6,789 nt of DNA from contig JAHIER010000055.1 in the NCBI GenBank assembly GCA_018901555.1, positions 1-6,789 on the forward strand, written 5' to 3'. Of this stretch, positions 5,558 through 6,789 are shown piece by piece (the stretch's first letter is position 1; each line of letters opens with the position of its first letter). The stretch is from Patescibacteria group bacterium. GTDB lineage: Bacteria; Patescibacteriota; Minisyncoccia; UBA9983. Both the position numbers and the translations under genes were made by a program. The notes below the pieces were generated by a model that made no database searches, was not told the DNA's origin, and saw only the letters and a program-made list of their open reading frames with translations.

Positions 5558-6789
5558 TTAACATTTATTCTGCCACTCCAATTCCTGCCTGACAAGCAAT
5601 TCTTCTTTATTTTCCGGATGCGCCATTATTTCTTCTGTAATTTTCTCCATTTTCATACTTTGCGATCCCTTTATTAAAATTAAATCCCCTTCTTTTATTT
5701 TTTTCTGCACTTCCATTTTTGCTTCATCAGCAGTAGAAAATTCAAAAATATAATTTTCCTTAAATCCATTCTGCCTTGCTTCTTCAGCAATAAACTTTGC
5801 TCTTGGTCCCACTGTAAAAATATAATTAGCCAATTTTTTCAATGACTTGCCGATTTTTTTATGCTCATCAATGGTAAATTTTCCCAATTCCAGCATATCT
5901 CCCAAAACAACAATTTTTCTTTTAGCGGGAATTTCCGCTAAAACTTCTAAAGCTGCCTGAACAGCAATGGGTGAAGAATTATAACTGTCATCCAAAATAA
6001 AAGTATTTTTAATTCCTTCCAGTAATCGCAAACGGCCAGCCGGCGGTTTATAACGCGAAAGCGCTTCAGCTGTTTCCACTAAATTCATGCCCATGGCCGT
6101 GGCCACAGCCATGCTAGACAAAGCCGTATAAACAGCTTGTTTCCCAAAAATATTAAATAGCCGTACAGGAATAATATTGCCTTTGTAATCAACTTTAAAA
6201 GTAATGCCTTCGGGAATATCCTGATCCACTTCTTTTTTATAAACAATGTGATAATTTGAAGCAGTTAAATCCGCCTCATCTGAAAAACCAAAAGTTAAAA
6301 TTTTAGCTTTAACTTTTTCTCTTATGGAAAGCGAGAGATTATCATCAGCATTTAAAATAACATGACCTTCTTTTTTAATTGCCTGCGCCAGCCGGGATTT
6401 TTCTTTAGCCACCTCTTCCGGATTTTTAAAATATTCTACATGCACTGGCACCTCTCCCAAAGTAGTAATAACAGCTATCTCTGGTTTTACATAAGAAACT
6501 AATCTTTTCATATCTTTGGGTCTATCCACGCCCATTTCCAAAACCAGCCACTTAGGATAATCATATTTGGCTATCAAAAGTTTAAAACCCTTAAAAAGAA
6601 TCAAGAACCATTCAAAAAAATTATTCCAGGCGGTTTTAGCGCCGATTATTGTTAAAGGCACGCCTAATTCGCTATTATAACTTTTTTCGCTTTTGCGAAC
6701 ATGAAAATCAGGAGATAAAATTGTATAAATAGCGTCCTTGCTGGAAGTTTTACCGACTGTGCCAGTGACAGCAATAATTTTAGGTTTAT
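5558..6789 (-). CDS. murF: UDP-N-acetylmuramoyl-tripeptide--D-alanyl-D-alanine ligase, 5' end off the window
   Basis: This cytoplasmic Mur ligase adds D-Ala-D-Ala to the UDP-MurNAc tripeptide using ATP, the last soluble step of peptidoglycan precursor synthesis. About 410 residues are visible; the frame stays open past 6789, so the N-terminal substrate-binding domain is missing from the window. A GTG at 6661 is an internal valine (in LGVPLT), not a start. In visible numbering: P-loop GTVGKTS at 9-15, LVLEMG at 81-86, VHVEYF at 115-120, the conserved Lys region AKEKSR near 127-132, and NADD at 146-149. Then PPAGRL at 248-253, DDSYNSSP at 266-273 (usually DDSYNANP), LGDMLELG at 295-302, and IKGSQSMKMEK at 372-382. 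A C-terminal extension carries LVRQELEW at 398-405. A tRNA-Glu follows 2 nt after the TAA stop. The ligase family is certain; MurF over other Mur ligases is supported by the DDSYN, VLGDMLELG and KGS motifs. Confidence 0.95.
   Translation of the reverse strand, partial: KPKIIAVTGTVGKTSSKDAIYTILSPDFHVRKSEKSYNSELGVPLTIIGAKTAWNNFFEWFLILFKGFKLLIAKYDYPKWLVLEMGVDRPKDMKRLVSYVKPEIAVITTLGEVPVHVEYFKNPEEVAKEKSRLAQAIKKEGHVILNADDNLSLSIREKVKAKILTFGFSDEADLTASNYHIVYKKEVDQDIPEGITFKVDYKGNIIPVRLFNIFGKQAVYTALSSMAVATAMGMNLVETAEALSRYKPPAGRLRLLEGIKNTFILDDSYNSSPIAVQAALEVLAEIPAKRKIVVLGDMLELGKFTIDEHKKIGKSLKKLANYIFTVGPRAKFIAEEARQNGFKENYIFEFSTADEAKMEVQKKIKEGDLILIKGSQSMKMEKITEEIMAHPENKEELLVRQELEWQNKC

Noticed and set aside
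6659..6661. GTG as the start of murF
   Set aside because: The frame continues upstream to the window edge and includes the essential P-loop GTVGKTS. The GTG is the valine of a conserved LGVPLT stretch.
1..6789. CRISPR arrays, riboswitches or recoded UGA
   Set aside because: No regularly spaced repeats are seen, no leader is long enough or structured like a known riboswitch, and TGA is used as a normal stop with no in-frame internal TGA in the genes.

Overview
The window is A+T-rich bacterial DNA with tightly packed genes. It contains a MurF ligase, a class 1 dihydroorotate dehydrogenase-like protein, a P-type ATPase and a cation exchanger, plus a bacterial tRNA-Glu. TGA, TAG and TAA all act as ordinary stops, so I see no sign of code 4 or 25. 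Three things suggest a member of the Candidate Phyla Radiation (Patescibacteria): the short intergenic gaps, starts with little or no Shine-Dalgarno sequence, and the MurF C-terminal extension ending in an LVRQ-x3-W motif. That placement is an inference, not a proof.

Layout from left to right. Positions 1-941 (minus) hold a nearly complete CaCA-family cation/Ca2+ exchanger whose last residues lie off the left edge. Positions 938-3613 (minus) hold a P2-type cation-transporting ATPase. It lies upstream of the exchanger and its stop overlaps the exchanger start as ATGA. A 35-bp divergent gap (3614-3648) carries back-to-back promoters so close to the start codons that the ATPase mRNA is probably leaderless. 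The only plus-strand genes follow: a 68-aa helical protein (3649-3855) that overlaps by 23 nt an AbiEii-like nucleotidyltransferase (3833-4483). This pair looks like a toxin-antitoxin or abortive-infection module. A hairpin terminator at 4482-4516 bridges the two convergent stop codons. Positions 4508-5347 (minus) hold a divergent dihydroorotate dehydrogenase-like flavoprotein with its own promoter (5406-5434) and Shine-Dalgarno. A strong terminator (5441-5467) closes the next unit upstream. That unit is tRNA-Glu(CUC) (5481-5555), only 2 nt after the stop of murF (5558-6789, 5' end off the right edge).

There are thus three minus-strand transcription units and one plus-strand unit: murF-tRNA-Glu, the DHODH-like gene alone, ATPase-exchanger, and the small ORF-nucleotidyltransferase pair. 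The ATPase and exchanger plausibly form one cation (probably Ca2+) homeostasis operon, combining a primary pump with a secondary antiporter. The nucleotidyltransferase pair is the accessory part of the window and the best candidate for a poorly described system. No stretch longer than about 135 bp lacks a gene.
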